DNA of 64,000 nt. It comes from Cruorifilaria tuberocauda. Lineage: Eukaryota > Nematoda > Chromadorea > Rhabditida > Onchocercidae. Made by a program: the position numbers and the translations under genes. Position 1 is the stretch's first letter; every line of letters begins with the position of its first letter. Of the stretch, positions 26,101 through 46,400 are shown one piece after another. The notes beneath the pieces are model-generated. The model saw only the letters and a program-made list of their open reading frames with translations. It was not told the origin of the DNA and made no database searches. The DNA is taken from positions 352,263 through 416,262 of the forward strand of contig JABVXU010000015.1 of the NCBI GenBank assembly GCA_013365365.1, given 5' to 3'.

Positions 26101-28060
26101 GGATGTCGATACTTCAAATAAGAGTTACTATGGTGAACAAAATTTGTATCTTGTGGCAGTAAATGGTGACAGTTATGATGTGCCATTGGAGAAGCGTGGG
26201 CCTGTTTACTGTGTTAAGTGGAGTCCTAGTGGAAAACAGTTCGCAGTTTGTTATGGATTTATGCCTGCTCGGGTATCTCTTTCTAAAGCTAGCTTTCTAG
26301 AACTTTTATATTTTAAATAATTTTGAAGATTGATCGTTCAATTGACTCTGTATTATCGTTTCAGGTAACCTTATACAATTTGAAATGTGATCCAGTTTTT
26401 GATTTTGGAGAAGGCCCACGAAACGATATGTATTACAATCGATTTGGAAATATTTTGATACTTTGTGGTTTCGGAAACATTGCAAGTGGCCGTATGCAAT
26501 TTTGGGATGTTGATACTCGACGTGAAATTGTTACCGTATGTTTTTTTCAAAGTTTAAATTTCAATTTGGTAGAATCTCATTTCCTCACCACTGTCTTTTC
26601 TTAATTGAATAAATAAATACATCTTGCACTTATGTTCGTTGTATTTTCTGTTTTGTAATGACATTATTTAGATCGAAGCACCAAATACGACATTGTTAGA
26701 ATGGGCACCAGACGGTCAGCATTTGATGACCGCTACTACTGCCCCAAGACTTCGGATCGATAATTGTTTCAGGATATGGCACTACAGTGGTCGTTTGCTT
26801 TACGAATATCGTTATGATTTTCCTTCCGAATTGTGGCAGGTATCATCCATTTTTTTAATGACTTCTTAAATATAATTTTCATCAGCTACTGATGGAAAAC
26901 ATTCTGGTGTTATCAAATGCACTGATTATATGGACAAACTTTCTGTCTATTTCATTTATATGTGGTAGCGCTACTATCGATATAAATTGTCCGATGAATC
27001 TAACGCATTATTTCTTAACGTTATTGTTAACCAATAAAGATAGATAAAGGCCAGTTGCATAGTTAAGTCTATTCTCTCCCCTAATCTTGTTAGATATCAA
27101 AGAATATAATTTTTAGTTTTATTTTGCGACTCTTGTTTTATGAAGTGACTCCAGGTACACTGATTCCAGATCCAGAGTCCAGAAATTTGTCCCTGACAAA
27201 AAAAATCTATGAATTGATGTTTTCTAGCACGTATTAGATTTACAAGCATCATTGTATTTTATAGGTACAGTGGCGTCCTGTTCCTGGGAATATTTACCAT
27301 TCTTTTTCGATTCCAATTTTGACTGCTGAAGACAAGGCAAGGGCTGGTTTAATGGCGCTAAGGAAGAGCATAGGTGATGAATATCCTATTAATAATTTGT
27401 CAATTGGTACAATCAGCAAAAATGGAACTTACGTGCCTCCACATTTGCGCAAAGGTAGATTGAGAACAACACAAACTTCTTATGTTTTCTAGTCTTCGAC
27501 GTGGATAAATGAAGTTAGAACAAGACAACTTACACATTTTTTTAAATTCTGTTTGGAAAAAATATACGGTTTTCTGTTCACAAAATCTTAGATACTTATA
27601 GGATCAATGAAGAATGCTTCGAAAAATGCGACATCGATTTCAAAAGCTCCTCTATCTGAAAAAGAAAAAAAGGTAGGAAGTGATTTTATCCTTATAATGT
27701 ATTTAATTTAAGTAGAACTGTAATATGTAGATTTGATGTCGTCTGATAATATCGGAAATGTTAACGAATAGAATGGAGTGAGACGCAAGTTATTCCATAG
27801 TGAATAAATATAAAGCTATTACATTCATAACAATTAATGCCTATTTTTGAATATATTTTGGGAAAGTAATAAAATAATTTAAGAATATATAGTAAGTAAC
27901 TAGTCTCTTGCAGATACGTGCGTTGCAAAAGAAAATCGATGATATTGAGAAGCTGAAGAAACGGAAGGAAAGCGGGCAAGTTTTAGAAGCAAATCAAATC
28001 GCAAAAATTAATAAGGAAAATGAGATTATTGAAGAATTGGAAAAATTAAAACTTGGTTGA
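23136..28060 (+). CDS. EIF2A: Eukaryotic translation initiation factor 2A (eIF2A)
   Basis: WD40-propeller factor that can deliver initiator tRNA to 40S subunits independently of eIF2. Fourteen exons join in frame to 551 residues (human about 585): 23136-23163, 23419-23488, 23591-23668, 23903-24038, 24961-25056, 25216-25306, 25461-25590, 25744-25823, 26073-26272, 26365-26535, 26672-26839, 27265-27454, 27602-27672, 27914-28060. Family blocks: YAVRSSNGFGIM (start), LSPGMEPHHLAVYIPASGG, SYYGEQNLYLVAVNGDS, CYGFMPAR, YNLKCDPVFDFGEGPRND, LILCGFGNIASGRMQFWDVD, TTAPRLRIDN, IWHYSGRLLYEY, LWQVQWRP and YVPPHLRKG. The last exon is a charged helix beginning IRALQKKIDDIEKLKKRKES, matching the conserved C-terminal coiled coil. 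The tiny first exon (two consecutive ATGs, then GENLHYA and donor CTG|GTTGGT) is the least certain part; it was chosen because it is the only upstream ATG found that splices in frame into VRSSNG. The acceptor of exon 7 at 25460 was preferred over one 16 nt upstream, which would shift the frame. Confidence 0.9.
23203..23242. repeat. TA-rich microsatellite in eIF2A intron 1
   Basis: Runs of TATATA separated by TATGTATGTATATAACTACA within the first eIF2A intron. Confidence 0.8.
23323..23534. repeat. 18-bp direct repeat in two adjacent eIF2A introns
   Basis: TAACAAGTACCACAGCGC occurs exactly at 23323-23340 (intron 1) and 23517-23534 (intron 2), on the same strand and flanking coding exon 2. The following ~40 bp are loosely similar, suggesting an old local duplication. 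Confidence 0.85.
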
Positions 28061-28216
28061 AATTTGCATCTGTTCGGAATTTTTGGTTTTTGAGAGAAAG
28101 TGGACCATCATATTTAAGCAAAAGGATCAAATGTGGCCCTATATTGTTTCGGAATTTCTTTTTTGTCATCTCTCTATTATAGATGTACGCTAGTTAATTA
28201 TTGTCATCAGAATACG

Positions 28217-28222
28217 AATAAA
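28217..28222 (+). terminator. Poly(A) signal of eIF2A
   Basis: AATAAA lies 156 nt after the eIF2A stop, followed by a T-rich stretch. About 360 bp separate it from the acceptor of the next gene. Confidence 0.5.
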
Positions 28223-28572
28223 ATTTTAGACGTGCACTTTTTCGTTGTATAACCTGTTAATTCAAAGAGAAAAAGCTTTTACTATATTTCGATTATATAT
28301 GCTTTCTCATTATGCATGTCATCGTCCGCAAAAATAGATCACCTAGAACTATAATGCCGTCATCCTTGCATCTTTCAGAGCTGTAAATAAGATTGATTGG
28401 ACAACTGTAGTAGAATTGTTGGATGCAAAAAAAGAGAACCGTAATTGATTGGTATTAAAGTAATAGATATTGCAATATCGCTAAGTATTATTGTAACAAC
28501 CATTTTTTTCATGATATTGATATCCATTCATCAGTGATATTTCAATTGACTCAAACATATTGTCATTTATAA

Positions 28573-28629
28573 ATTTCATTGCAGGGTTGTGCCTAGTAAA
28601 GCGCCCTGAGATTGCACTTTGATGATATT
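28573..28629 (+). promoter_or_regulatory. Acceptor and 5' UTR of the coiled-coil gene
   Basis: TTTCATTGCAG ends at 28584, then a 45-nt leader reaches the ATG at 28630. An earlier ATG (28622) is in another frame. Together with the short distance to eIF2A this fits a trans-spliced downstream operon gene. Confidence 0.4.
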
Positions 28630-31578
28630 ATGGGAAGATTACCTGGTAGTAAGAACAAACTCATAAAGAATACGGAGAAAGATGATGAAATTAGTGTGAA
28701 AGGTAATTGACATTCCTTGGATCCCGCATGTAAGAGTATAATCGCTTTTACTGGTGTTGAATTTCCTTTGTTTTAATGTTCAACATGTCCGAAGACCGTG
28801 AAATTAACTATTAGCTTGGTATCTGTAATAACCTGTATGAATGACAATTTTTGCGGCTAAAAATTTCCAGTTCTTTGGTGAATTAAGTTCGATATCAAAG
28901 TACATCTTTAAATCTCTCGAATTTTGCTACCGGATTATTTTGTTCGAAAATGAACTAAGAAATTGAAGTAGAATTGCGCAATTGCTTTGAAACAATATTC
29001 AGCACTCAATGTTCGATCGTTGTAGGCAACAAGCGACGTTATGTGCGTCAATGTAGAAAACTTAGTAGACAAGAGGAGCAACCGTGTACATCTAATCAAA
29101 AGGTTATTAACTGTTGTTTCATTGATTTTTTGCCATTTATTCTTTTATTTATATGTGAAACTGAATAAATGCTGAAACGGTTCGTGGATATATGACTTCA
29201 AGATCTTAAAAAACTATCAACTTTGAAAAGCTCAACGGATCATTCCTTCTTTTAAATAGTGCTTAGTGATCTTTCTTCTGTATATATATATAAGAATTAT
29301 AATTACTGAATTACGTTCTTCAGCCAAAACTGACATGCAGTTTACTGGAAAAGCTAATGAAAGAGGTGCAGACATTGTCCATGGAAGTTGTTGAATTTGA
29401 AAGACGAGCACAGGATCGTTATCGTAGCTTAATTGATGAAAATATAAATCTAAGGAGACAAATTAACGCTTTAAGGTGTTGATTCACTTATTTATCCTTT
29501 CAAAAAAGCTCTCATTGCTTTTGAAAGGTCTAATCAACTACTGTATAACTCTTTGTATATGTATAGAGAAACTTCAATGGTAGGTATAGTTTTTATTTTT
29601 TTATACAATCTGGCAGAATTTCTACAGTTACCAACTTGTTATTTTAATAATATATACATGAATGCATAAATAATTCTTTCTCGAAACGTGTCGATGCTGG
29701 TTCAGCGGGATAACAATAGATAATTTAGTCTTTGGCAATCAATTTTTTTTTCTTGATTGAAAAAGATGTTACTTTTTGGAAATTCTTTGCAGTAGTAGAG
29801 TAGCAGAACTTTGTGAGAAGATCAGTAAATTGCATTCGACAGGAATTGTGCCACAAAAATATGCGCTTCACAGAACAAAATTGGAGAATTCGGGATTAGC
29901 ACTAAACGTTAATGGTATATTTGATGATACAGATGATGAAGAAAAGTTAGTCTTTATTAGTAGAGTTAACTAAAATTTCTCTGCTCCGTAATGTTAATTT
30001 TTGTCTGACTGTATTATGATAAATAATCAAGTCCTTCTAAGAATTGATCGATTTTAAAATTTGGAATTATAGTGCGTCATCGGATTATTTACAGTGCTTT
30101 GTTGCAAAGATTTGAAATGCTAGTTACAGCAGATATAAAAAATTATTGCACACAGACCAGATGAAGCAGCTGAAACGAAAGATTCTGCCATCGATGCTAA
30201 CGAACTTAACAGTAAACCTCGTAAGAGACGCGCCGCCGCTAATAAACGTGAGGGCGATTATGCTAATATGTTAAAACAAAATATTTCATTTTACGAACCA
30301 AAGAAATGTGTGGTTGACACACCGAAATCTCGAGAAAAGAAGGCCAAATTCTTGAAAAAGGGATCAGACGATGGTACTGATTCAGATAAGTAAGTACTAA
30401 CAACTAGGCTATTATCTTATTTGATTAATAAAGAAGTCTTTTTATGGTAAGATAATTAGATTGAACTTTCTATCTGGCATAAGAAAGTTGATTCCTAGCG
30501 TTACTGATTATTGTACGGTAAATAATGGTTTGAGGAGTGTTTAGTCTCATTGCACTTTTTTGTGTTTACAGTAATTTACTATGTGAGACTGCAAAAAAAG
30601 AAACTGTGCAAGTGGTTCTGTGTTTTCTGTTTTCTCACTCTTTTTCTTGCTGATAAAATTGCGAAGTATTGTTTTATTGCTGCGACAATATTGTAAAACG
30701 TCATTTTGTAGGCAAATATCGGATTTGGTAACATCAAAATGTACATGTAAAAGCTTATCAGTTGTTGTTCATTGCTTAATAAGTGCATTATAATTATAAT
30801 ATTTTAGCTCAAACGTTGATTTAAAAGAGGGAAACGAAATTTCGCCGTGGAAAATGTATAAGCATATCCAAATTAAACCTCAGCAAACCGATTTACCGAA
30901 GCCTGCAATTGCTCGTTCTGGTGGAGGTCGTAATGTTCATTTTACGGATGAGTGGAAGCAGTATGCGACAACTGTTTATCCCATTGATCCAAGTCGTTAT
31001 TGGAATCTACCACAGGCTCAATATGATCTTCTGATACCGGTTGGTGATATTGTGCAAAATTTAAAACTATTTACAATTCGAAAGAAATCGAGGAAATATT
31101 TCTGAAGAATTTCTTAGCATTTTAGGAACAATTTTTACTGTTTGCTAATTTAATACAGATTTTAAATATTTTGATAATTAAGTCAGAAAGGTTTTTTATA
31201 AATCAAACCAACAACAGAATAATAAAAATTCTTAGGGATTTTATTACCATAAATTTTCTCTAAACAAAGAAATATTTCTTTTTCTAGGACTCTGATTTGG
31301 AAATGTATGCGAAAAATCCTGATAAAACTGAAAAGGAACATTTTATTCGATCAATTTATGACTGGTTTCGAAGTCAGCATCGTGTTGCGCAACTACGAGT
31401 GGTACTTAGTGAATGCAGTTCGGCAATTGATATCAGTGATTTATGGGACGTTTATGTTAAAGAAATGAAACGACGGGGTTGGCCAGTTTATGGGAAAAGA
31501 CTTCGAAAAGGCGAAGTGTCAACTGCGAAGCAACAAATTCTGGAGGATTTCATTGATTCTAACATCCAAATTTTTTGA
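28630..31578 (+). CDS. Coiled-coil, basic protein; tentative shugoshin-like
   Basis: Seven exons join in frame to 403 residues: 28630-28702, 29026-29102, 29324-29475, 29793-29945, 30156-30389, 30808-31039, 31288-31578. Visible parts: a basic N-terminus (MGRLPGSKNK); a coiled coil at about 51-115 (SLLEKLMKEVQTLSMEVVEF, SLIDENINLRRQINALR); an acidic patch (DDTDDEE); a strongly basic motif KPRKRRAAANKREGDY at 172-187; and a folded-looking C-terminal part with GGGRNVHFTDEW and YDWFRSQHRVAQLRVVLSE. N-terminal coiled coil plus a distal RKRRA-type basic motif is the shugoshin plan, the centromeric protector that recruits PP2A to cohesin. The match is weak and the C-terminal ~170 residues are not explained by it, so treat the function as unassigned. 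Exon 6 could instead read through to TGA at 31105; splicing at CCG|GTTGGT was preferred because the next open segment has a good acceptor and continues in frame. Confidence 0.7.
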
Positions 31579-33541
31579 CATTTTCAATATTCATAAATCC
31601 ATTTCTATTTCATGAATTGGCTGTTGTTTAAACTTTTGAATTTGTTTAATGTTTAGTTTTTTTTTTCCTTTTTTGTTTTCTTTTTTTTATTTCTTCATTA
31701 CTATAGTTTTCATATAAACAGCATAGGGAAAAAATATGGAAAATACAAGATATGAATAATTGGATCGTGAGTTATATTGATAAAAATAATTTTCTGAAAC
31801 AACGCAAACGTAAAAAATAAATAGATCGGATAGGTAATTTGATCACTAGTTGTCAATTACGATGTTTTTGTTTTCAGTCTTAATTAGATCAAAGTTTTTA
31901 AATGAAGGGAGAATGAAATTCAATAAACATATATGGATTTTTTGAAAGCATCCATGAGTCCAATGAACTATTCTAGGTAGGTATTTATAAAACGAAATTG
32001 AAATAGAGTTCATTGTTTGTAATAATGGACAGCTCATTTAATTTCTAATTTACAATTTCTAGTCCGCGTCAACATAAAGCCAGTTTTTTAAATGAGCGCT
32101 ATGTAGTTATCGAACTGCCGAATTCTTTTATCACGCCCTGAAATTTCTATAGATCCGATCTTTCCGTTTTTTGTAGCAGTTAGTGATTTGTTGAATTGTG
32201 TGTTGAAACATTTTTGTTTTTAATTTTTTTCATCAGTAGATGTGCGATGATTTTATTTGTCAGTATTCTATTTTTTTGCTTTATGGTTGTTGATCAGTAA
32301 AATTTTCGTAATCCACTTCCAATCTCAAGCATTATAGAATATAACATTTCGATTTTATGACGTTACTTTGGGTATACTACATAACGTGAAATAATCCATT
32401 CAGAACTGCAGAATAATTTTAGTCTAAACTCTAAGCTTTCATCCACTATATGCAAACCACACGAATTTCATTTTGCGTTATATATTAGCACCAAGAAGAT
32501 ATTGACTCTTTAAATGTTATTCTTAGATGTTTATCCTTAAACATCTAAGAATTATTCCTCCCATATTTGTATTTTCAATTCCTTATTTCATAAAAAAGCA
32601 TTCTATATTTAAACAATAATTCCTAATATACGAAGACTAATTCACAAATTGATTCAAGTGTCCCATTCAGATTTTGGGCCATAAAATTCTGGCAAGAAAT
32701 CTGGAAATGTAAGTAAGAAGGATCGACGAAAGTTTTATAAAATGGATTGAATTGCAAAGGTTACATGCACAAACTTTCTATGACACAGAAATTGCGTACA
32801 TGTGGCGACGAAGTTTTTAATCATTCATGAAAATATTTGACGCAAATGAGCAAAAGACAGAAGCAGATTGGATTAAAAATGAAAAGTATAATTTTATGAT
32901 TGGAATGAATGAAAGCTCATATAAGTTCATCGTTTCTATTGTTCAGCAGGTCAAGTTTATTCGAGATCTATTGCACTACTGGTTAGGAAAATTATTGATG
33001 TTAATATCCTAATCACATCCTATTCATAAAAACGAATCAATATAAATATTTTTCACGAACTATAGACAACTAACGATTGTAAAGAGACCGACTGCCAGAA
33101 AGCAAACGAAGAAGCCATTTTAGTTTTAGGCAACATTTAAAAAACCAAAAAAGGCAGTGACGAAGCATAAAATGAAGAAATTTGTGTACAGAGAATGCTG
33201 CATATGTGCTGAGAGACGTAGATACGTAAATTTAATCATTGATTTCTTCTTGACTTTTTGACAATAATAAATAAGTTAAAAAACAATTTTTGGATAAAAA
33301 GGGTTGAGTTACTTTATCCATTAGTGCTCGAAAACTTATAAATTTGCCATAACATTTTTCCTATCGACTAATTCAAATTTAAAAATTCATTTTTACCCGA
33401 AACTTGCATCTCCCAAAATGACTAATGATCTGAGGAAAGATTATGGCTTGGATAGATACATATTTCTCTAGAAAAGAAGAAAAAAAGGTTATGAAGCACA
33501 GACGTTAATAAGCGTGAAAAAATTGCATTAGAATTATAATC
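31579..33541. other. Convergent intergenic region
   Basis: About 2 kb between the ends of two converging genes. No supported coding exon is seen; the short frames at 31846-32037 (minus) and 32827-33012 (plus) look random. A possible AATAAA for the left gene lies at 31816-31821. It contains the hairpin at 32519-32552. Confidence 0.55.
32519..32552. repeat. Perfect 15-bp-stem hairpin
   Basis: ATTCTTAGATGTTTA (32519-32533) and TAAACATCTAAGAAT (32538-32552) are exact reverse complements around a 4-nt loop TCCT. It lies midway between the two converging genes. Confidence 0.9.
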
Positions 33542-37881
<4,340 letters not shown>

Positions 37882-39504
37882 TTTCTGTAATATGATCTAT
37901 GAATTGCTTAGCAGTGATAGAATAAAATTAAGTAACGAATGAAGGATCTTGTAAGTTTTAAAAATATGATAGACAGGCCTAAAACTGATGAAGGAGAAGA
38001 AATGGACAGTGGAAAATGGAGAATGGCACATCGAGAGCTGATTCCAAATAAGTAAAAGCTATTTGGTATCATAGGCTGGCACATTTTGTTAGACAACGAA
38101 AAGAAAAATGTAAAGGGGTAAAAGAGCCTAGGGCCTATCGATGGTTTATTTCTGTCAATGCCTGCAAGTGTTGCTGAAGCGCTGAACACTTAACAGCATC
38201 TCCAATATTTGTCTCTTTTTGTGTTTCAAAAAAAATGAAAAAAGGAAGAGTAGACGGAGAAATATTTCACTCATGAGATAAAAAATAAGTTAGACAATAT
38301 ATCCTCAGGATATTAAAACGGTGTGAATAGAAAAAGAAAAAAATGATTGTTGAAATTAATGAGGACAGTTTGGAATGTTTAGCCTGGACTAGAATTTATA
38401 TGGTAAAACTGTAATATTGCAGAAAGGATCAGAAGTCGATAGCAATTTAAAGGAAGTCCTAAAGATTAGACTATGTTTTCTTTCCCACTTTTGTTGGATC
38501 ACTTTGATCCAAAAAAGTTTGATAAACACTTACACGGAACTGATTACTTCATATGATTATGAATGCATTCATGGATACATTCATGCTACATAATTCATGA
38601 TTTATTGGATTTAATTGATATTTCCCATTATCATTAATGTCGCATTACCTTTAATTTATTAGCTGGTATCAATGTCTTGGTATACTATTTGCAATTATAA
38701 TTCGTTATTTCCATATTTTTACTGAATAAAACGCATCAATATTATATTAAAATATATAAATCTGAATTGAATTAAAAAAAGAGCAACGAAAAATAGCATG
38801 CAAAAAGAAGGAATGAAATAATTCAAAACAATAATTTATAAATATCTTCAAGAATAACCCTAACATGAGAAAAACAGAACAAAGATTTTGCTTGGAGATA
38901 TAATTACAATAATTTGTTACGGAAAAGATTTTTCCGGCAAATTTTTAATTTATTTAAAAATTTCAATAAATTAACTTTATCCAGAAAGTAATTCAAAAAC
39001 AATGCTTGTTTACTATCCAGCAATCTATTTTCGAATAATTAATGAGATCGAAGGAGGAATCACCGATTGCAAAACATTAAAAGGAAAAGAAAATAGTTTA
39101 AAAAATGTATAATAATGAGTGGAAAGGATTTGAAAAATTTATGAGGAAAATTGAATTAAGAAGTTGCCAAATACAAAAAGTGGAAATTGGCGCAAGTAAG
39201 CATTCTTTGAAAAGAAATTTCTCTCTCTAAGATAACAAAATATCATATTTGAAAAATAAAGAAAAATAAAAGATATTTGCTGTGAATAATCAGTTCTTGA
39301 TCATTTTATTGAATGATTTATTTTATTTTCATAGTTAAACTTTTGGGATAAGATTAATTGAGATGTTTGCACCATCTGTTATATTGCTATGATAGTCATT
39401 TATGACAAAGTTATCAGTTAAAACCTTTCACATCAACAAATATTTGCATATTTATTGGGAGAAATATTGGATTAATGAAAGATGAAAAAATAATATTGAA
39501 TTTA
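37882..39504. other. Spacer between the tandem beta-tubulin genes
   Basis: 1.6 kb of AT-rich sequence holding the upstream region of the left tubulin and the 3' end region of the right one (both on the minus strand). A 93-codon minus frame at 37908-38189 has no recognisable content. No RNA gene is seen. Confidence 0.6.
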
Positions 39505-43456
<3,952 letters not shown>

Positions 43457-43493
43457 TTTTTCTCCTTTTTTATTACTCGCTCCTAGTGACCTG
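43457..43493 (-). promoter_or_regulatory. Acceptor and leader of the right beta-tubulin
   Basis: On the minus strand ATTATTACAG ends at 43491, followed by a 34-nt purine-rich leader to the ATG at 43456. It is either a spliced-leader site or the 3' end of a 5' UTR intron reaching into the gene-poor region to the right. Confidence 0.45.
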
Positions 43494-46400
43494 TAATAAT
43501 AATAGATATTAATAATGTTTATTGAAATTAATGAAAAATATCTCCGTCAAATCATGATAGTTTCGAACAATTCATTGAGCTCTTCCTTTTTCCTCTTCTT
43601 ATTTTTTGATTAGCAAATAAAATTAATAATTTAACAGTGCAATAGAAAACCAAAATAGAAAAAAGAGAACAAGAAAGAGAACAACTTTCTTGTAATGAAA
43701 AACAAAATTTTTATACACTTTAAAGCGTTTAATACATGTGTCATCACTTCAGCTGAAAAGGTAGATGATATCGTAAAGAAGCTTTAATAAACAACGAAGT
43801 CAAGAGTCGATATCACTAACAGAATATACTAAATTGCTCCGTCCAACTGATTTATTGAAAAAGTTTTTTTTCGTCAGTGGAAGGGAAAAGTTTATTTGTT
43901 TGCTAAATGAAGGAACCAAAACGATTGCATAATTTAATAGCAATGTGAAGGCTTAATGCTTAAAAGCTACTATTTAGGCTAGATAGCTAAGAATAAAGGA
44001 AATACACAAACGAGCCATAAAGCATATCCAAACTTGTCTATAACACTCATTGCGAATATGTTTATATCTTTGGGGAAATATTAAAAGTAACTATGCGTAT
44101 TTCAATCATACGATAATAAATTTTAGTCAGAAAAAAGGTCAACAATTAATAAAAACAATGGATTATAATTTCGGCACAACTGTTTACTAATTATTAATTT
44201 TAACAAATTTAATTTGAAATGCAAATTAATATTATTTAAAATATCGAAGTATCGGAAATAGCATATATGCATATATATACATGAGTTATCTCTCACAATT
44301 TCTTAGCAATATTTAATATATAAAATTTATATCATCAAATTATATCAATAGCAAGGAAATAGTGCTATTTGATTGTAATTGACAAACGGGAATAACACAG
44401 CAACAACAGCAAATCAGCTTATCTTAACATGCTTGAATGACTAAAAAGCCAGGTAGGAAAAGGACTGAGAATTGAGATGTTTGCAACTATTGCTGTTATA
44501 AAATTAACTAATTAATGCTACCTATTAATGTGATCAATAATGTTGCATAATACACATTCAATACTGAATTTATTCAATTAATGCAATAAAACAATGAAAT
44601 GTACTAATCAAAAGAAGCAGATAATATATTCAGTATGACGGCGAATTTTTGGAAATGTTTGATTTAATTGAATTTTTTTAATTTTCAATGATAAGTAACT
44701 TTCTGGCATTATTTGAATTCGTCTTTTCCAAAGCTCATTTGAAATTATTCCCTTTCAAATGTAAAATCTTATTGATATTAGCCAGAAATTAGTCAGAAAA
44801 ATAATTTAAATTTGTCTCGCAGAATAAACCTTTTTTCATATTATGTAAGTGAAACATCAAATTCGCTGAAAAAACAAACAATTTATTAGCATTTTTTTAG
44901 TGTGAAAGGTAGTGACAAAATCAAATCATATCAAAATATTATGAAAAAATAAGAAGCCAGAAAATGGAAATTTGTTCACTATTAGAGAACGAAGCATACT
45001 TATTAAGTAATCAAGCATAGCATATGTTTCCGGAAAAGTTGAACAAATCGTTATGTGTTCATACAAGTTAGCAGTTACGTTAAAGCTAATGAAGCGATTC
45101 AAAGTATGATGGTTATCGTCCAGTTCAGACTTTTTTTCTTTTTTTCCCCTTTTAGAGACTTCCTGTCTTTCCATCCCTATCTTTCCCTACCTCTCTCTAT
45201 CTCTCTCTCTTTGCTAATCGATGTATATATTTTAGTAATAGTTTGGTGACTAAATTTTTTCTTTTTTTTGTTATTTTAAGTAACTCTGTATTATTATCGT
45301 AAAACAATGATTAATAAAGAATTGAAATAGAAGTACACGAGTTTTAGCATAAATTCATAACGATATATTTTACTATCATCCTTATTGATTGAAAAATGAA
45401 TAGCTTGTTATTACTTTACTTTGTCTATTATCTTTGTGAAATATGCCATTTTTCTATATTCTCAGCAAATTCCATCAATACAATGTTTTGTAATGTAAGT
45501 AACAGAGGCTGTAAGTAATAATAAGTAAGTAACATTATAGAATTGCTAAATCCATGGTAATCTGATTTTACCGATCATTGAAGCTGATTAGAACTGATCA
45601 CTGAAGCATAATTTTTTTTCTATTCCATACTACTGGCTAGAATTGCTTGTCTTGCTTAATTTACCTATTTCTGAGTCAATTTGATCCACTAAGATTAAAT
45701 TGTTAATAATTAGATTTGTAATAAATATTAAAAATGCAGTCGCATCACATCATTAACTTTAAAGGAACATGGAGGAAAACGGATTGAGAATGGGGACTGG
45801 AAGAGATTTTATAATGAAATGCCGTGTGATACTGCCTGAAGAGAGAATTTGGGCGTAGTTTAGCTACTTTTTTTGGCCAGAGCTTTTTGGCCATGAGCAT
45901 TGTGATTCTCAAAAATTTTACAAGCTGTTTGCTAAAGCACAGAACTTTTCGCTAATAAAATATTGATTGGGAAAAAATCTATCTTATTTCTTTCAATTGA
46001 AATTAATTAATAACTTTTCTTTTAAGTTTCACTTATGATCTTTAACATTTGTAATCTTTCCTCTACTCAATTCGTTATTTTTTCTAGAATCATTCGCTTA
46101 TATCTCCAAAATTGCACCAAGTACAAAAATATCGGACAATAATATGGAAATAATTGGAGTAATTGAATAATTTGAAAAGCAATTCCTTAATTATTATTCT
46201 ATTTTTGCACAGCGATCATTTTAATAAGTAATTCGTACAACAGCTTTAATGGGGAAATGACACGTTTCATTGAATTTGAAACGTCAAACACTCGTAGTTG
46301 AGTATTTCTTTCTTTTCTTTCTTTTAAAATGATTAACATCAATTATTTAAAACAATTTGATATGTATTATATTCTATTACCGATTGAATGAAGCTATTCT

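Noticed and set aside
31040..31105. Read-through end of exon 6 of the coiled-coil gene at TGA 31105
   Set aside because: A downstream 97-codon segment has a good acceptor and joins in frame at CCG|GTTGGT, giving a longer coherent protein; the read-through remains possible as an isoform.
37908..38189. 93-codon minus-strand frame just upstream of the left beta-tubulin
   Set aside because: No recognisable content; it lies in the expected promoter/leader region of the tubulin gene.
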